This document shows positions 26,358-35,446 of a stretch of DNA of 64,000 nt, in pieces. Both the position numbers and the translations under genes were made by a program. Below the pieces are notes generated by a model that worked only from the letters and a program-made list of their open reading frames with translations, ran no database searches and had not been told where the DNA came from. This DNA comes from Pirellulales bacterium (GTDB taxonomy: Bacteria > Planctomycetota > Planctomycetia > Pirellulales > Thermoguttaceae): NCBI GenBank assembly GCA_016935315.1, contig JAFGRD010000026.1, positions 33,285 to 97,284 of the forward strand, read 5' to 3'. Numbering within the stretch: position 1 is the first letter of the stretch; every line of letters begins with the position of its first letter.

Positions 26358-26511
26358 GGGCCTGCAGGCTTTGCCGGCCCTTGCGGCGATCTGCATTGCG
26401 TATACTCAACCGGAACAGGCCACTGCGGCAACAGCCTCGAGCGTCCGCTGCGTCGCCGTGGCGTGGAGTCTTGTGATCAGGCGGTGAAGCGGAGATTCAA
26501 CGGAGGTCGTC

Positions 26512-29500
26512 GTGCTACGCAGCTTTACTTCACTGATTTCGGCGTCGTGCGGCGCGCGCTCTGGATGTCGGGAAGCAGCGACCTCGCCGAGGCGTGCAGC
26601 GGCGATGCGTCTGGCGCTGGAGCGCCTGGAACCGCGGCTGGTGCTCGACGCCGGCCCGCTGGTGATCAGTGAGCTGCTGGCGGTCAACAACGGCGATTAT
26701 CCCGGCGCGCTGTCCGATGCCGACGGCGACCTCTCCGACTGGCTGGAGATCTACAATCCGACCGGTAACTCCGTCAACCTGGACGGCTGGTACCTGAGCG
26801 ACGACTCGAACCTGCTGACGAAGTGGCAGTTTCCGGCCGTTTCGATCAGCGCGGATCAGTATCGGGTGGTGTTTGCTTCAGGCAAGGATCGCATCGTCGG
26901 CAGCGAGTTGCACACGAACTTCCGGCTCGACGGCGACGGCGAGTATCTGGCCCTGGTGCAGCCCGACGGCCAGACGATTTCGCACGCCTGGCCCGACTAT
27001 CCGCGACAGTACCCCGACGTCTCCTATGGGCTGTCGGAGGAAGCGGCGGCGTTTACTGTGGAGGCTTCGGGATTGACCTATCACGTCCCGACCAGCGCCG
27101 ATGCAGGGCTGGAGGGGGCCTGGACGGCCGTCGATTTCGACGATTCCCCATGGGATCGATTTGCAGCCACGCCCCAGGTGCTGATCACCGAGATGGGCAC
27201 GACCAGTCCCGATTTCGTGGAGATCCAGAACCTTTCCGGGGGACCGATCGACACGTCCGGCTGGGTGGTGGCCGTAAACAACGGCAGCGGCGTCCCGGCG
27301 GACATCAACAGCATACACGACACGCTTTGGGCGTTGCCCAACTCGATGGCCCCCGGCGAAGTGCTCTACCAGACCGACACGGACGACCATCCATGGGGCG
27401 AAAACATCTATTGGTCGACCGCTGGCCCCGGCTGGGCCATGATCGTCGACGACCACGGCAACGTCGTCGATTTCGCGGTCTTCGGCTACAGCGAAGCCGA
27501 CGTCGCCTCGCTGGCGGTGAGCGTCAACGGCTTCGACGTCACCGCGGCCGAGGCCTGGGGCGGACCGGCCATCGACATCCAGATCAACCCCAGCTTCTCC
27601 CTGCAGCGCCAGGGCGACTCCGACCACGACAGCGCCGACGACTGGGCTTCGATCACCACCCTCTCCATGGGCCAACAGAACGCGGGGCTCCAGCCGCCGT
27701 TTTCCGGTCTCCCGGACCCGGGCATCGGCTTCGAACTCAGCGCACCCGGGCTGGGCGGCGCCGTGCAGATCGATGTCGCCGAGGCCATGCACGGCACCAA
27801 CGCCTCGCTGTGGGCGCGGATCCCCTTCGAGGTCGACAATCCCGGCGGCTTCAACTCGATGACGCTACGGATGAAATACAACGACGGCTTCGTGGCCTAC
27901 CTCAACGGCCAGGTCGTGGCCAGCCGCAACGCGCCTGGCGCCTTGGCCTACAACGCCGCCGCCACTGCGGCCCGCAGCGTCGGCGAGTCGCTCGATTACG
28001 AAGAGATCGACGTCAGCGATTTTCTCGATGCGTTGGTAACGGGCACCAACGTGCTGGCGATCCACGGGCTGAACGTCGGCGCCGCCGACGGCAACTTCCT
28101 GATCCTACCCCGTGTGGTGGCGACCAGCGCCCAATACTTCGATCCTCCCTCGCCGGGCGGCCCCAACGGCGTCGGCTACCAGGGCGTGATCAGCGACACC
28201 AGCTTCAGCGTCGACCGCGGCTTCTTCGACGCCCCATTCGAGGTGGAAATCACCACCGCCACGCCCGAGGCAACGATCTACTACACGATCGACGGCAGCC
28301 TGCCGACCGAGGCCAACGGCGCTCTGTACACGGGGCGGATCTCCGTCGGCACGACCACGACCTTGCGGGCCGCCGCGTTCAAGCCGGGATACCGACCCAC
28401 CAACGTCGACACGCAGACCTACCTGTTCATCGACCAGGTGGCCAGCCAGCGCCGGCCGGCCGGCTACCCAACGTCCTGGGGCGCCGCCCCGGCCGTCGAT
28501 TACGACGTCGATCCGGAAATCGCCGCCAGCCCGGTCTACCACGATCGATTCCTGCAAGGGCTCACGTCGATCCCCACGCTCTCGCTGGTGCTGCCGGTCG
28601 AAGACATCTTCGGCCCCGCCGGCATCTACTCGAACACGCAGAACGAGTTGCTCGAGGTGGCCACTTCGGCCGAGCTGCTCGCTCCGGACGATCCGGGCGG
28701 CGGTTTTCAGATCGATTGCGGATTGAAGCTCCAGGGCGGCGCCAGCCGCGTGCCCGACAAATCGCCAAAGCACTCGCTGAGCCTGCGGTTCCGAAACGAG
28801 TATGGCGCGGGCCGGCTGGACTATCCCCTCTTCGAAGGCTCGCCGGTCGAGGAGTTCAACTCGCTGCAGCTTCGCGCCATGTTCAACAACTCGTGGATCC
28901 ATTGGGCGGGCGAGCAGCGAGCCCGGTCCCAGTACATCCGCGACCAGTGGGCCCGCGATTCGCTGATCGCCATGGGCCAGGACGACGCCGGACGCGGCTG
29001 TTACGTGCAATTGTACATCAACGGCCTCTACTGGGGCCTCTACAACGTCCACGAGCGGCCCGAGGCCTCGCACTACGCCGCCTACAACGGCGGCGACGAC
29101 GACGCGATCGATGCCCTCAACGGGACGTCGCCCATCGACGGCAACCTGACCTCGTACAACCGCATGCGGTCGGTCGTCGCCAGTCGCAACTGGAGCGCCA
29201 TCCAGGAGGTGCTCGATGTGGACAACTACATCGACTGGACCATTTTCCACCGGTTTGGCGGAAACACCGACTTGAAGGACACCGAAAACTGGCGCGCCGC
29301 CGGCGGCGGCCCCGACGACCTGCCCTGGAAGTTCTACGCCTGGGACTCCGAGCATATCCTGGAAAACGTCGGCAACACTTCCCTGCCGGTGCCTTCGGCC
29401 GACCCGCCCGGCTTGTTCTCCTACCTGGACGACATTCTCGAATTCCGCGTCCGCTTCGCCGACCGGTTGCACAGGCACCTCTTCAACGATGGCGCGTTGA

Positions 29501-32500
29501 CCCCGAGCGAGAACATCGAGCGCTGGATGGAGCGCGCCAACGAGATCGACCTGGCGGTTATCGGCGAGTCGGCCCGCTGGGGCGATTACCGTCGCGACGT
29601 CCACTCCTGGCAAAACGGCCCCTACGAACTCTACACCCGCGACGGCCATTGGGTCGCCGAACGCAACCATCTGATCAACTACTACTTCCCCAGCCGCACG
29701 ACGAACATCATCAACCGGCTGCGCTCCGACGGGCTCTATCCGAACGTCAACGCGCCGGTCTTTTACGTCGACGGCGTTTACCAGCACGGCGGGCTGATCG
29801 CGTCGACCGACCCGCTGACCATGCCGGCCGCCGGCGGAGTCGTCTACTACACGCTCGACGGCAGCGATCCCCGGCTGCCCGGCGGCAACGTCTCCCCCGG
29901 GACCCGGGTCTTCGACGGCACGCCGCTGCTGCTGGCCGACTCCGCCCGGGTGAAAGCCCGGGCGCTTAGCGGCGGCCAGTGGTCGGCGCTCAATGAGGCG
30001 GAGTTCCTCGTGGGCCAGATGGCAGCGGCCGGCAACCTGGCCATTACCGAACTGAACTACAACCCCTATCCGCCGACCGGGGACGAGACGGCCGACGGCT
30101 TCATCGATGGCAACCAGTTCGAGTTCATCGAGCTGGGCAACATCGGCCCCGATACGATCGACCTCTCGGGCGTGCAACTGACCGACGGCATTGACCTAAC
30201 CCTCTCGCCCAGGGCCTTGGCTCTGCTCGATGCCACCTTCGACACCGGCCCCGGCGGCTTCTCCTACGCCGACGATGCCTTCGAGGGCACGGCCGCCCCG
30301 GAGATGGCCGCCGGCAGCTACGAGGCCTCCGGCGGCGTTGACGGGGGCGGTCTGCGCGTGCTGCTGGGCCCCGACTCCAACTACGCCCCTTGCTCCGGCG
30401 CTTGGTCGGGGACGTTCAGCCTGGTCGGACCCGCCACGGTCGACGTCTCGCTGCGATTCCGCATGATCCTGGGTTCCGGGCTAGAGAGCAGCGAGTTTGG
30501 CGAGGTGATTCTCGAGATCGACGGCGTCCGTTATGGCGGCGACACCAACGACAGCCTGATGCACGGAATCGGCGACGGCAACGGCGGTGGAGACGACGAT
30601 TCGGGTTGGCGCTCGGCCGGATTCAGCGTTCCGCTCTCGGCCGGCGAGCACACGATCACCTTCGGGGCATACAACAACCGCTCCACATCGGCGGATGAGT
30701 TCGTCGAGGCGCTGTTCGACAACGTCACCGTGACCGGCTCCGCGACGTCGCTGAAGCTGGCCGCCGGACAGCGCGTGGTGATCGTCAGCGACCCGGGAGC
30801 CTTTGCCGCCCGATACGGCGCCGGAGCTGCCGTGGTCGGCCGCTACGACGGCCAGCTCCGCAACGAGGGGGAACGGATCGCGATGGTCGACCGCTTCGGC
30901 CAGCCGATCCTCCAGTTCGAGTACAACGACGCCGGGGTGTGGCCCGGCCGGGCCGACGGCCGCGGCGCCACGCTGGAGCTGATCGACCCGGCGGCCGTGC
31001 CCCTAAGCGACCCGCAGCACTCCGCCTTCCTCGAGGACGGCAACAACTGGCGTTCCAGCAGCGAGTACGGCGGTACGCCCGGCACCGCGGGCACGGGCCC
31101 GCTCGGCGACGTGGTCGTCAATGAGGTGCTCACCCATACCGACTGGCCCTCGGTCGATACGATCGAGCTGCACAACACCACGGCCGCGGCGATCGACATC
31201 GGCGGTTGGTATCTGAGCGACTCGTGGGGGTGGGGCGAAGACAATGGTCGCGACGACTACAGAAAGTTCCGCATCCCCGACGGTACGAGCGTTCCGGCCT
31301 ACGGCTACGTGGTCTTCGACGAAGACGACTTCAATCCCACGCCGCTGAATCCGGGGCCCGGCGATTTCGCGTTGGACGGCGCCCATGGCGACGACGTGTG
31401 GCTGATGGAGGCCGACGCCGCCGGCAACCTCACGCGATTCGCCGACCACGTGGAATTCGGCCCGGCCGCCAACGGCGAGACGTTCGGCCGCTGGCCCGAC
31501 GCCGCGGGTGTGCTCTACCCGATGAGCCAGCCGACCTTCGATCCGCCCAACAGGGCCAACAGCGGCCCGCGCGTCGGGCCGGTCGTGATCAGCGAGGTGA
31601 TGTACAACCCGGGCGAGTTCGAGGGCGCCGACGACCTGGAGTACGTCGAGATCTGCAACCCCACGCCGGCGACGATCGATCTGACCGGCTGGCGGCTGCG
31701 CAAGGGAGTGGACTTCGAGTTTCCCGCCGGCACGGAGCTTCAACCCGGCAAGGCCCTGGTGGTCGTGCCGTTCGCGCTCACCGACCCGTTGAAGCTTTCG
31801 GCCTTCCTCGATCATTACGGCATCGACGAGACGGTGCAGGTTGTCGGGGGTTACCGCGACGTGCTGGACAACGGCGGCGAGAGCGTGCAGTTGCAGGATC
31901 CCGATCTGTCGCCGGCGGACGAGCCAGACTTCATTCCGCGGCTGTTGGAAGACGAAGTGAAATACGACGACGACTCGCCTTGGCCGCCGCAGCCCGACGG
32001 CAACGGGCTGTCGTTGCATCGCACCGCCGCCGACGCCTGGGGCCACGACCAGGCCGCTTGGACGGCCGCGCCGCCGAGCCCCGGCCTGGCGTCGCTGGCC
32101 CGACAGGCAATGGTCGTCGGTCGCCACGTCTTCTACAACCAGTCGGCCTTCGACGGCAACAGCGCGGCGCTGGATGCGCGGGACGACGACGCCATCGCCG
32201 TCGACAAACAGGCCCTGCTGCCCGGCCAGACGGCCACACTGGCCAACTACACCAGCTACTACCGGGGCATCAACGGGGTGATGGTCGACCTCAGCGGCTT
32301 GGGCGACGGCGTGGTCCCGGGGGCCGACGATTTCGAGTTCCGCGTCGGCAACGACAACAGCCCGGCCGCTTGGGCCGCTGCCCCGGCCCCGATCGCGATC
32401 ACCGCGCGGCCCGACGCCGGTGTCGGCGGCTCCGATCGCGTGACGATTGTCTGGGACAGCTACGCCGTCGCGAAACAGTGGCTACAGATCACCGTCCTGG

Positions 32501-32979
32501 CCACCGCCGACACCGGGCTGGCCGAGCCCGACGTCTTCTACTTCGGCAACGCAGTCGGCGAGGCGGGCAACGCCGCCCTGGATGCCAAGGTCAACGCCTC
32601 CGACATGCTCTTGGCGCGGAACAACCCCCGCAACTTCCTCAACCCCGCGCCGGTCGATTTCCTCTACGACTTCAACCGCGACGCCCGGGTCAACGCCACC
32701 GACATGCTGCTGGCGCGGAACAACCAGACGCATTTCCTTACGGCCTTGCGCCTGATTAGCGTGCCGGAGGCCGCGGCCAAGGCGGGCACCGCTGATGACA
32801 AGGCGGCTACCGCTTGCGACAAGCTGACCGGGCGCGAGGCTCCTTCGAGCGGCGACTGGCGGTCCAGTCGCACCGCTTGGCTCTACGAATTCGAGCAGCT
32901 TGTCGCCGCCCGCCCGTCGGCGAGGCGGCAGCAGCCCGGCGTAGCCGTGGACGCCGCCTTGGCGACCGAGGCGCCGTAG
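26512..32979 (+). CDS. Giant secreted LTD/CotH/dockerin protein (2155 aa)
   Basis: The GTG start is supported by GGAGG five bases upstream. LEPRLVLD at residues 39-46 is the planctomycete extracellular N-terminal motif. Domains in order: LTD 1 (about 50-150), an LTD-like segment (about 222-300), a jelly-roll-like region (about 400-540), a chitobiase C-terminal-type segment with YYTIDGSLPT (about 575-645), a CotH-like region (about 690-990, with AWDSEHIL), a second YYTLDGSDPR segment (about 1105-1165), an LTD split by an insertion (about 1175-1430), two more LTDs (about 1533 and 1690), the HVFYN block (from 1869), paired dockerin repeats (about 2020-2077, DFNRDARVNATD) and a WLYEFE tail (2122). 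It probably acts as a surface or matrix protein. CotH proteins are protein kinases in Bacillus; activity here is unproven. Confidence 0.88.
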   Translation: MLRSFTSLISASCGARSGCREAATSPRRAAAMRLALERLEPRLVLDAGPLVISELLAVNNGDYPGALSDADGDLSDWLEIYNPTGNSVNLDGWYLSDDSNLLTKWQFPAVSISADQYRVVFASGKDRIVGSELHTNFRLDGDGEYLALVQPDGQTISHAWPDYPRQYPDVSYGLSEEAAAFTVEASGLTYHVPTSADAGLEGAWTAVDFDDSPWDRFAATPQVLITEMGTTSPDFVEIQNLSGGPIDTSGWVVAVNNGSGVPADINSIHDTLWALPNSMAPGEVLYQTDTDDHPWGENIYWSTAGPGWAMIVDDHGNVVDFAVFGYSEADVASLAVSVNGFDVTAAEAWGGPAIDIQINPSFSLQRQGDSDHDSADDWASITTLSMGQQNAGLQPPFSGLPDPGIGFELSAPGLGGAVQIDVAEAMHGTNASLWARIPFEVDNPGGFNSMTLRMKYNDGFVAYLNGQVVASRNAPGALAYNAAATAARSVGESLDYEEIDVSDFLDALVTGTNVLAIHGLNVGAADGNFLILPRVVATSAQYFDPPSPGGPNGVGYQGVISDTSFSVDRGFFDAPFEVEITTATPEATIYYTIDGSLPTEANGALYTGRISVGTTTTLRAAAFKPGYRPTNVDTQTYLFIDQVASQRRPAGYPTSWGAAPAVDYDVDPEIAASPVYHDRFLQGLTSIPTLSLVLPVEDIFGPAGIYSNTQNELLEVATSAELLAPDDPGGGFQIDCGLKLQGGASRVPDKSPKHSLSLRFRNEYGAGRLDYPLFEGSPVEEFNSLQLRAMFNNSWIHWAGEQRARSQYIRDQWARDSLIAMGQDDAGRGCYVQLYINGLYWGLYNVHERPEASHYAAYNGGDDDAIDALNGTSPIDGNLTSYNRMRSVVASRNWSAIQEVLDVDNYIDWTIFHRFGGNTDLKDTENWRAAGGGPDDLPWKFYAWDSEHILENVGNTSLPVPSADPPGLFSYLDDILEFRVRFADRLHRHLFNDGALTPSENIERWMERANEIDLAVIGESARWGDYRRDVHSWQNGPYELYTRDGHWVAERNHLINYYFPSRTTNIINRLRSDGLYPNVNAPVFYVDGVYQHGGLIASTDPLTMPAAGGVVYYTLDGSDPRLPGGNVSPGTRVFDGTPLLLADSARVKARALSGGQWSALNEAEFLVGQMAAAGNLAITELNYNPYPPTGDETADGFIDGNQFEFIELGNIGPDTIDLSGVQLTDGIDLTLSPRALALLDATFDTGPGGFSYADDAFEGTAAPEMAAGSYEASGGVDGGGLRVLLGPDSNYAPCSGAWSGTFSLVGPATVDVSLRFRMILGSGLESSEFGEVILEIDGVRYGGDTNDSLMHGIGDGNGGGDDDSGWRSAGFSVPLSAGEHTITFGAYNNRSTSADEFVEALFDNVTVTGSATSLKLAAGQRVVIVSDPGAFAARYGAGAAVVGRYDGQLRNEGERIAMVDRFGQPILQFEYNDAGVWPGRADGRGATLELIDPAAVPLSDPQHSAFLEDGNNWRSSSEYGGTPGTAGTGPLGDVVVNEVLTHTDWPSVDTIELHNTTAAAIDIGGWYLSDSWGWGEDNGRDDYRKFRIPDGTSVPAYGYVVFDEDDFNPTPLNPGPGDFALDGAHGDDVWLMEADAAGNLTRFADHVEFGPAANGETFGRWPDAAGVLYPMSQPTFDPPNRANSGPRVGPVVISEVMYNPGEFEGADDLEYVEICNPTPATIDLTGWRLRKGVDFEFPAGTELQPGKALVVVPFALTDPLKLSAFLDHYGIDETVQVVGGYRDVLDNGGESVQLQDPDLSPADEPDFIPRLLEDEVKYDDDSPWPPQPDGNGLSLHRTAADAWGHDQAAWTAAPPSPGLASLARQAMVVGRHVFYNQSAFDGNSAALDARDDDAIAVDKQALLPGQTATLANYTSYYRGINGVMVDLSGLGDGVVPGADDFEFRVGNDNSPAAWAAAPAPIAITARPDAGVGGSDRVTIVWDSYAVAKQWLQITVLATADTGLAEPDVFYFGNAVGEAGNAALDAKVNASDMLLARNNPRNFLNPAPVDFLYDFNRDARVNATDMLLARNNQTHFLTALRLISVPEAAAKAGTADDKAATACDKLTGREAPSSGDWRSSRTAWLYEFEQLVAARPSARRQQPGVAVDAALATEAP

Positions 32980-33037
32980 CCGCGCGTCGCTCCGCCGGGC
33001 AGACGCATCGATCGATGTCGGTCGTGCCTCTTGACAC

Positions 33038-33925
33038 TTACGGCTGAGCCGACTGCGGCAGGCGGCGCATCCAGAAGCTGCCGGGCCATTTCTTGTTGCG
33101 ACGGTAGGCCGGGAAAGCGTCCGTGAGCTTTTCGCCATGCATCATGTGCATATGGCTGCCGGCCCAAAGCACCTCGAAATCGCGGTTGCAGGCGAGGAAC
33201 GCCTGGAGCAGGTACTGCTCGGTCCAGAACCAGTGATTCTCCATGATCCATTGTCTCGGATAATGGGCCGGCAGGAAGATGTCGTGCGCGTGGATCACCA
33301 CGCCCGGTCGCAGCCGGGGGATGATCTCCAGATACTCGTGCAACACGTCGCCCCCAATCCGCACCACATGGCTGGAATCGATGAAGAGAATATCATTCTC
33401 CTGGAGTGCCTCGAACCGTTCCATCGGCACGTTTTCCACGCGCGCCGGCAGCAGTTCCGCGAGGCCCGGAAACCCCTGTTGCAGGATGGGGCTGGGATAC
33501 GGCTCGATGGCCGTCAAGTGGCACTCGTGCCCGAGCAGCTCTTGGTTCTTCCGAATCGCGGCGGCAGCCACGAACGTCGATAGCCCCGATCCAATCTCGA
33601 TCATCCTCCGCGGCTTGAATTTCCGAACCATGCAGTAGAGCACTTCGGCGTCGACCGGGGGCAGGTTGAACTGGTCGTGGTAGAATTCGTAGGGACACGA
33701 GGTGGCGGCATCGGGAAACGTTCCGTACTCGCTTCCATAGGCGGCCGAGACCTCCGCCAGCAACGCCAACTGCCCCGACTCGTTCAGATCGACGCCGACC
33801 AGTTTCGAGGGAGACTGCCAGAGCTCCTCGCGCAGCTCGCGGGTATCGGGAATCGGCTGATAGAAGTGAACGGGCGTTACGTGGATGCCCAGTTTCTGAA
33901 ATACGTTGAACAGACGGTTGATCAT
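33038..33925 (-). CDS. Class I SAM-dependent methyltransferase
   Basis: A 295-residue protein starting at MINRLFNVFQKLGIHVTPVH (ATG at 33925; GGAGG ten bases upstream). The SAM-binding core has MIEIGSGLSTFVAAAA (motif I, about 105-120), an acidic residue in LTAIEPYP and IDSSHVV (about 180). The HD-containing strand GVVIHAHDIFLPAHYP resembles the Methyltransf_24 group. Such proteins often act in surface-polysaccharide or sugar modification, but the substrate here is unknown. It is soluble, with no signal peptide. It converges with the 2155-residue gene, 58 bp away. The downstream minus-strand neighbours do not point to a pathway. Confidence 0.85.
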   Translation of the reverse strand: MINRLFNVFQKLGIHVTPVHFYQPIPDTRELREELWQSPSKLVGVDLNESGQLALLAEVSAAYGSEYGTFPDAATSCPYEFYHDQFNLPPVDAEVLYCMVRKFKPRRMIEIGSGLSTFVAAAAIRKNQELLGHECHLTAIEPYPSPILQQGFPGLAELLPARVENVPMERFEALQENDILFIDSSHVVRIGGDVLHEYLEIIPRLRPGVVIHAHDIFLPAHYPRQWIMENHWFWTEQYLLQAFLACNRDFEVLWAGSHMHMMHGEKLTDAFPAYRRNKKWPGSFWMRRLPQSAQP

Positions 33926-34119
33926 CGGCGGTGTGCCTCCGTGCGAATTGTCTGCTGCCCTGCGACTCCGACGGCAAAGAGACCGTCTCGACACCGGCCC
34001 CGGTCGGGCAGTCTAACGGGGCATATTGGCCGGGTCAAGGCGGAAATCGCGCCTTCTTCACGACGTGCGGCGGGACCGTATAGAGAGCCGCGGCCGGAGC
34101 GGCTCTTACCAAGTCATCG

Positions 34120-34821
34120 CTACCAGTCCTCTCCTTCGAGCAGATCCTCGCCGTAGCCTGGCGGAAAGGGATTGAGGACGTCGTCGGGCAAGGGCTTCTC
34201 GTCGGCCGCTTGCCGGTCGGTCGGCTCTGTGCCTGACGGCTCCGCGGACGACGACCCTTCACCAGCGGACGATTGCCCGGCCAGCTCGGCCAGTTCCTGC
34301 TGGAGAAACTTCGCCAGCACCGACTCACCCCCGAACTGGCGGATCCAGTAGTTGACGTCTTCCTCCAGCAGCGGCACCGGTGGCCGGGCAGGCGCGGGGG
34401 GCTGCGATTGGAGTCGCTCGCGGCGGGCACGCACGATCTCGGCATACCAGACGTCGCTGTCGACCGCGGTTGCCCGGCGGCGTCGGGCGGCCCGTTGCAG
34501 CCGATGATCGCTGGAAACGACGGTCAGGCGCCGCGGCGACGAGTGCGCGCGGATCAACTGCTCGATCAGCGCGTCGGCGTCCTGGTGTTGCGAGGCGAAC
34601 CGGACGGCCAGCCCGCGATGATTCACCTTCCGCGGCAGGCCCGGCGGGGGATCGTGGGCGTCGAACACGACGGTCGTTTGCGGCAGTTCGTCCGGCGGAA
34701 GCGACTCGACCAGGAAGTTCAGCAGCGCCAGACGCGAGCGTTGCAGGCTGCCCGGTCCCAGGCCCCGGTCGATGATGCCGACCGCGTTGAGCAGGTTGTA
34801 GCCATCGATGAGCAGGGGCAT
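34120..34821 (-). CDS. NYN-domain YacP/Rae1-like ribonuclease
   Basis: A 233-residue protein with an N-terminal NYN/PIN-like fold. The catalytic acidic residues are visible in LLIDGYNLLN (about 3-12), VVFDAHD (about 50-56), DADALIEQLI (about 80-89) and VVSSDHRLQ (about 100-108). B. subtilis YacP (Rae1) is a ribosome-associated endoribonuclease; this family assignment rests on these motifs. The C-terminal part (about 150-233) is proline- and acid-rich and looks disordered. It follows the RDD-protein gene by only 6 bp on the same strand, so they are probably co-transcribed. The ribosome binding site is weak. RNA cleavage is inferred from the family. Confidence 0.82.
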   Translation of the reverse strand: MPLLIDGYNLLNAVGIIDRGLGPGSLQRSRLALLNFLVESLPPDELPQTTVVFDAHDPPPGLPRKVNHRGLAVRFASQHQDADALIEQLIRAHSSPRRLTVVSSDHRLQRAARRRRATAVDSDVWYAEIVRARRERLQSQPPAPARPPVPLLEEDVNYWIRQFGGESVLAKFLQQELAELAGQSSAGEGSSSAEPSGTEPTDRQAADEKPLPDDVLNPFPPGYGEDLLEGEDW

Positions 34822-34827
34822 GGGTAC

Positions 34828-35298
34828 CTACCGCGTGCTGACTACGCACGTGCCGGAGAACTTGTCGTGCAAGCCCACGGGCCAACGCCCGCCCACGAGG
34901 TAGGAAACAAATTCAAACGGGATCATGCGGCAGAGCGTTCGCCCGACGATTCGTGGGAAGATCGCGGGCTTGCCGTCGGTCGTCACGACCTTCGTCCGCG
35001 TGAGGAACTTGGCCAACGTCCTGCCCGTGAGGGTCTCTTGAGGAACGTAGTACGCGAAATAGAGGAGTATGACATAGATCAGGTTCGGCAGCTCCTGCAA
35101 GGCCCTGATGGCTGCCTCGCCGCCGAGGATCGCCACGGTGGCGGTCAGGAAACACGAGAATCCGATGTAACAGAACACGTCCACCATCAGGTTCAACAGC
35201 CGTTGCAGCCGGGTAGCAAGCTGCAGTACCTCGGTCGCGACGACGGGATCGGAGGCCGACGTGGCGAAAGGCGACTGGAAGGGGTTCTCGTCTGGCAT
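34828..35298 (-). CDS. RDD-family membrane protein
   Basis: I start at the ATG at 35298 (MPDENPFQSPF, 156 residues), with GGGAGA upstream; the in-frame extension further up lacks membrane character. After a polar N-terminus come hydrophobic helices (LMVDVFCYIGFSCFLTATVA; LIYVILLYFAYYVP). Then follows the conserved segment GRTLAKFLTRTKVV, and a loop ending GLHDKFSGTCVV, where the last Asp of the RDD pattern is found. RDD proteins are small membrane proteins, some acting as transporters or antiporters; the role here is unknown. It sits 6 bp before the NYN nuclease gene. Confidence 0.75.
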   Translation of the reverse strand: MPDENPFQSPFATSASDPVVATEVLQLATRLQRLLNLMVDVFCYIGFSCFLTATVAILGGEAAIRALQELPNLIYVILLYFAYYVPQETLTGRTLAKFLTRTKVVTTDGKPAIFPRIVGRTLCRMIPFEFVSYLVGGRWPVGLHDKFSGTCVVSTR

Positions 35299-35414
35299 CG
35301 TGGGGTTTCTCCCTGTGTGAATGGTGTTGCCCCGCTCGCGTGGCGTCTGCCGCCCCGATAACCCTGCGATTCGCAAGAGGATACGTCGGACATTCTTGTC
35401 GGTGGAAAGGCGGC

Positions 35415-35446
35415 GTACGTCCAGCTTGTCCTTTTGCGAGTCCTTA
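35415..35446. repeat. 32-bp dispersed repeat, copy B
   Basis: It matches 23870-23901 at 28 of 32 positions. Its last three bases overlap the stop codon (TAA on the minus strand) of the dihydroorotase gene. The other copy lies beside a 103-bp palindrome. Confidence 0.55.

Noticed and set aside
26823..29969. A 1048-codon frame in another phase within the 2155-residue gene
   Set aside because: Highly Arg/Pro-rich, with no domain; the overlapping frame has a Shine-Dalgarno, LEPR motif and LTD/CotH domains.
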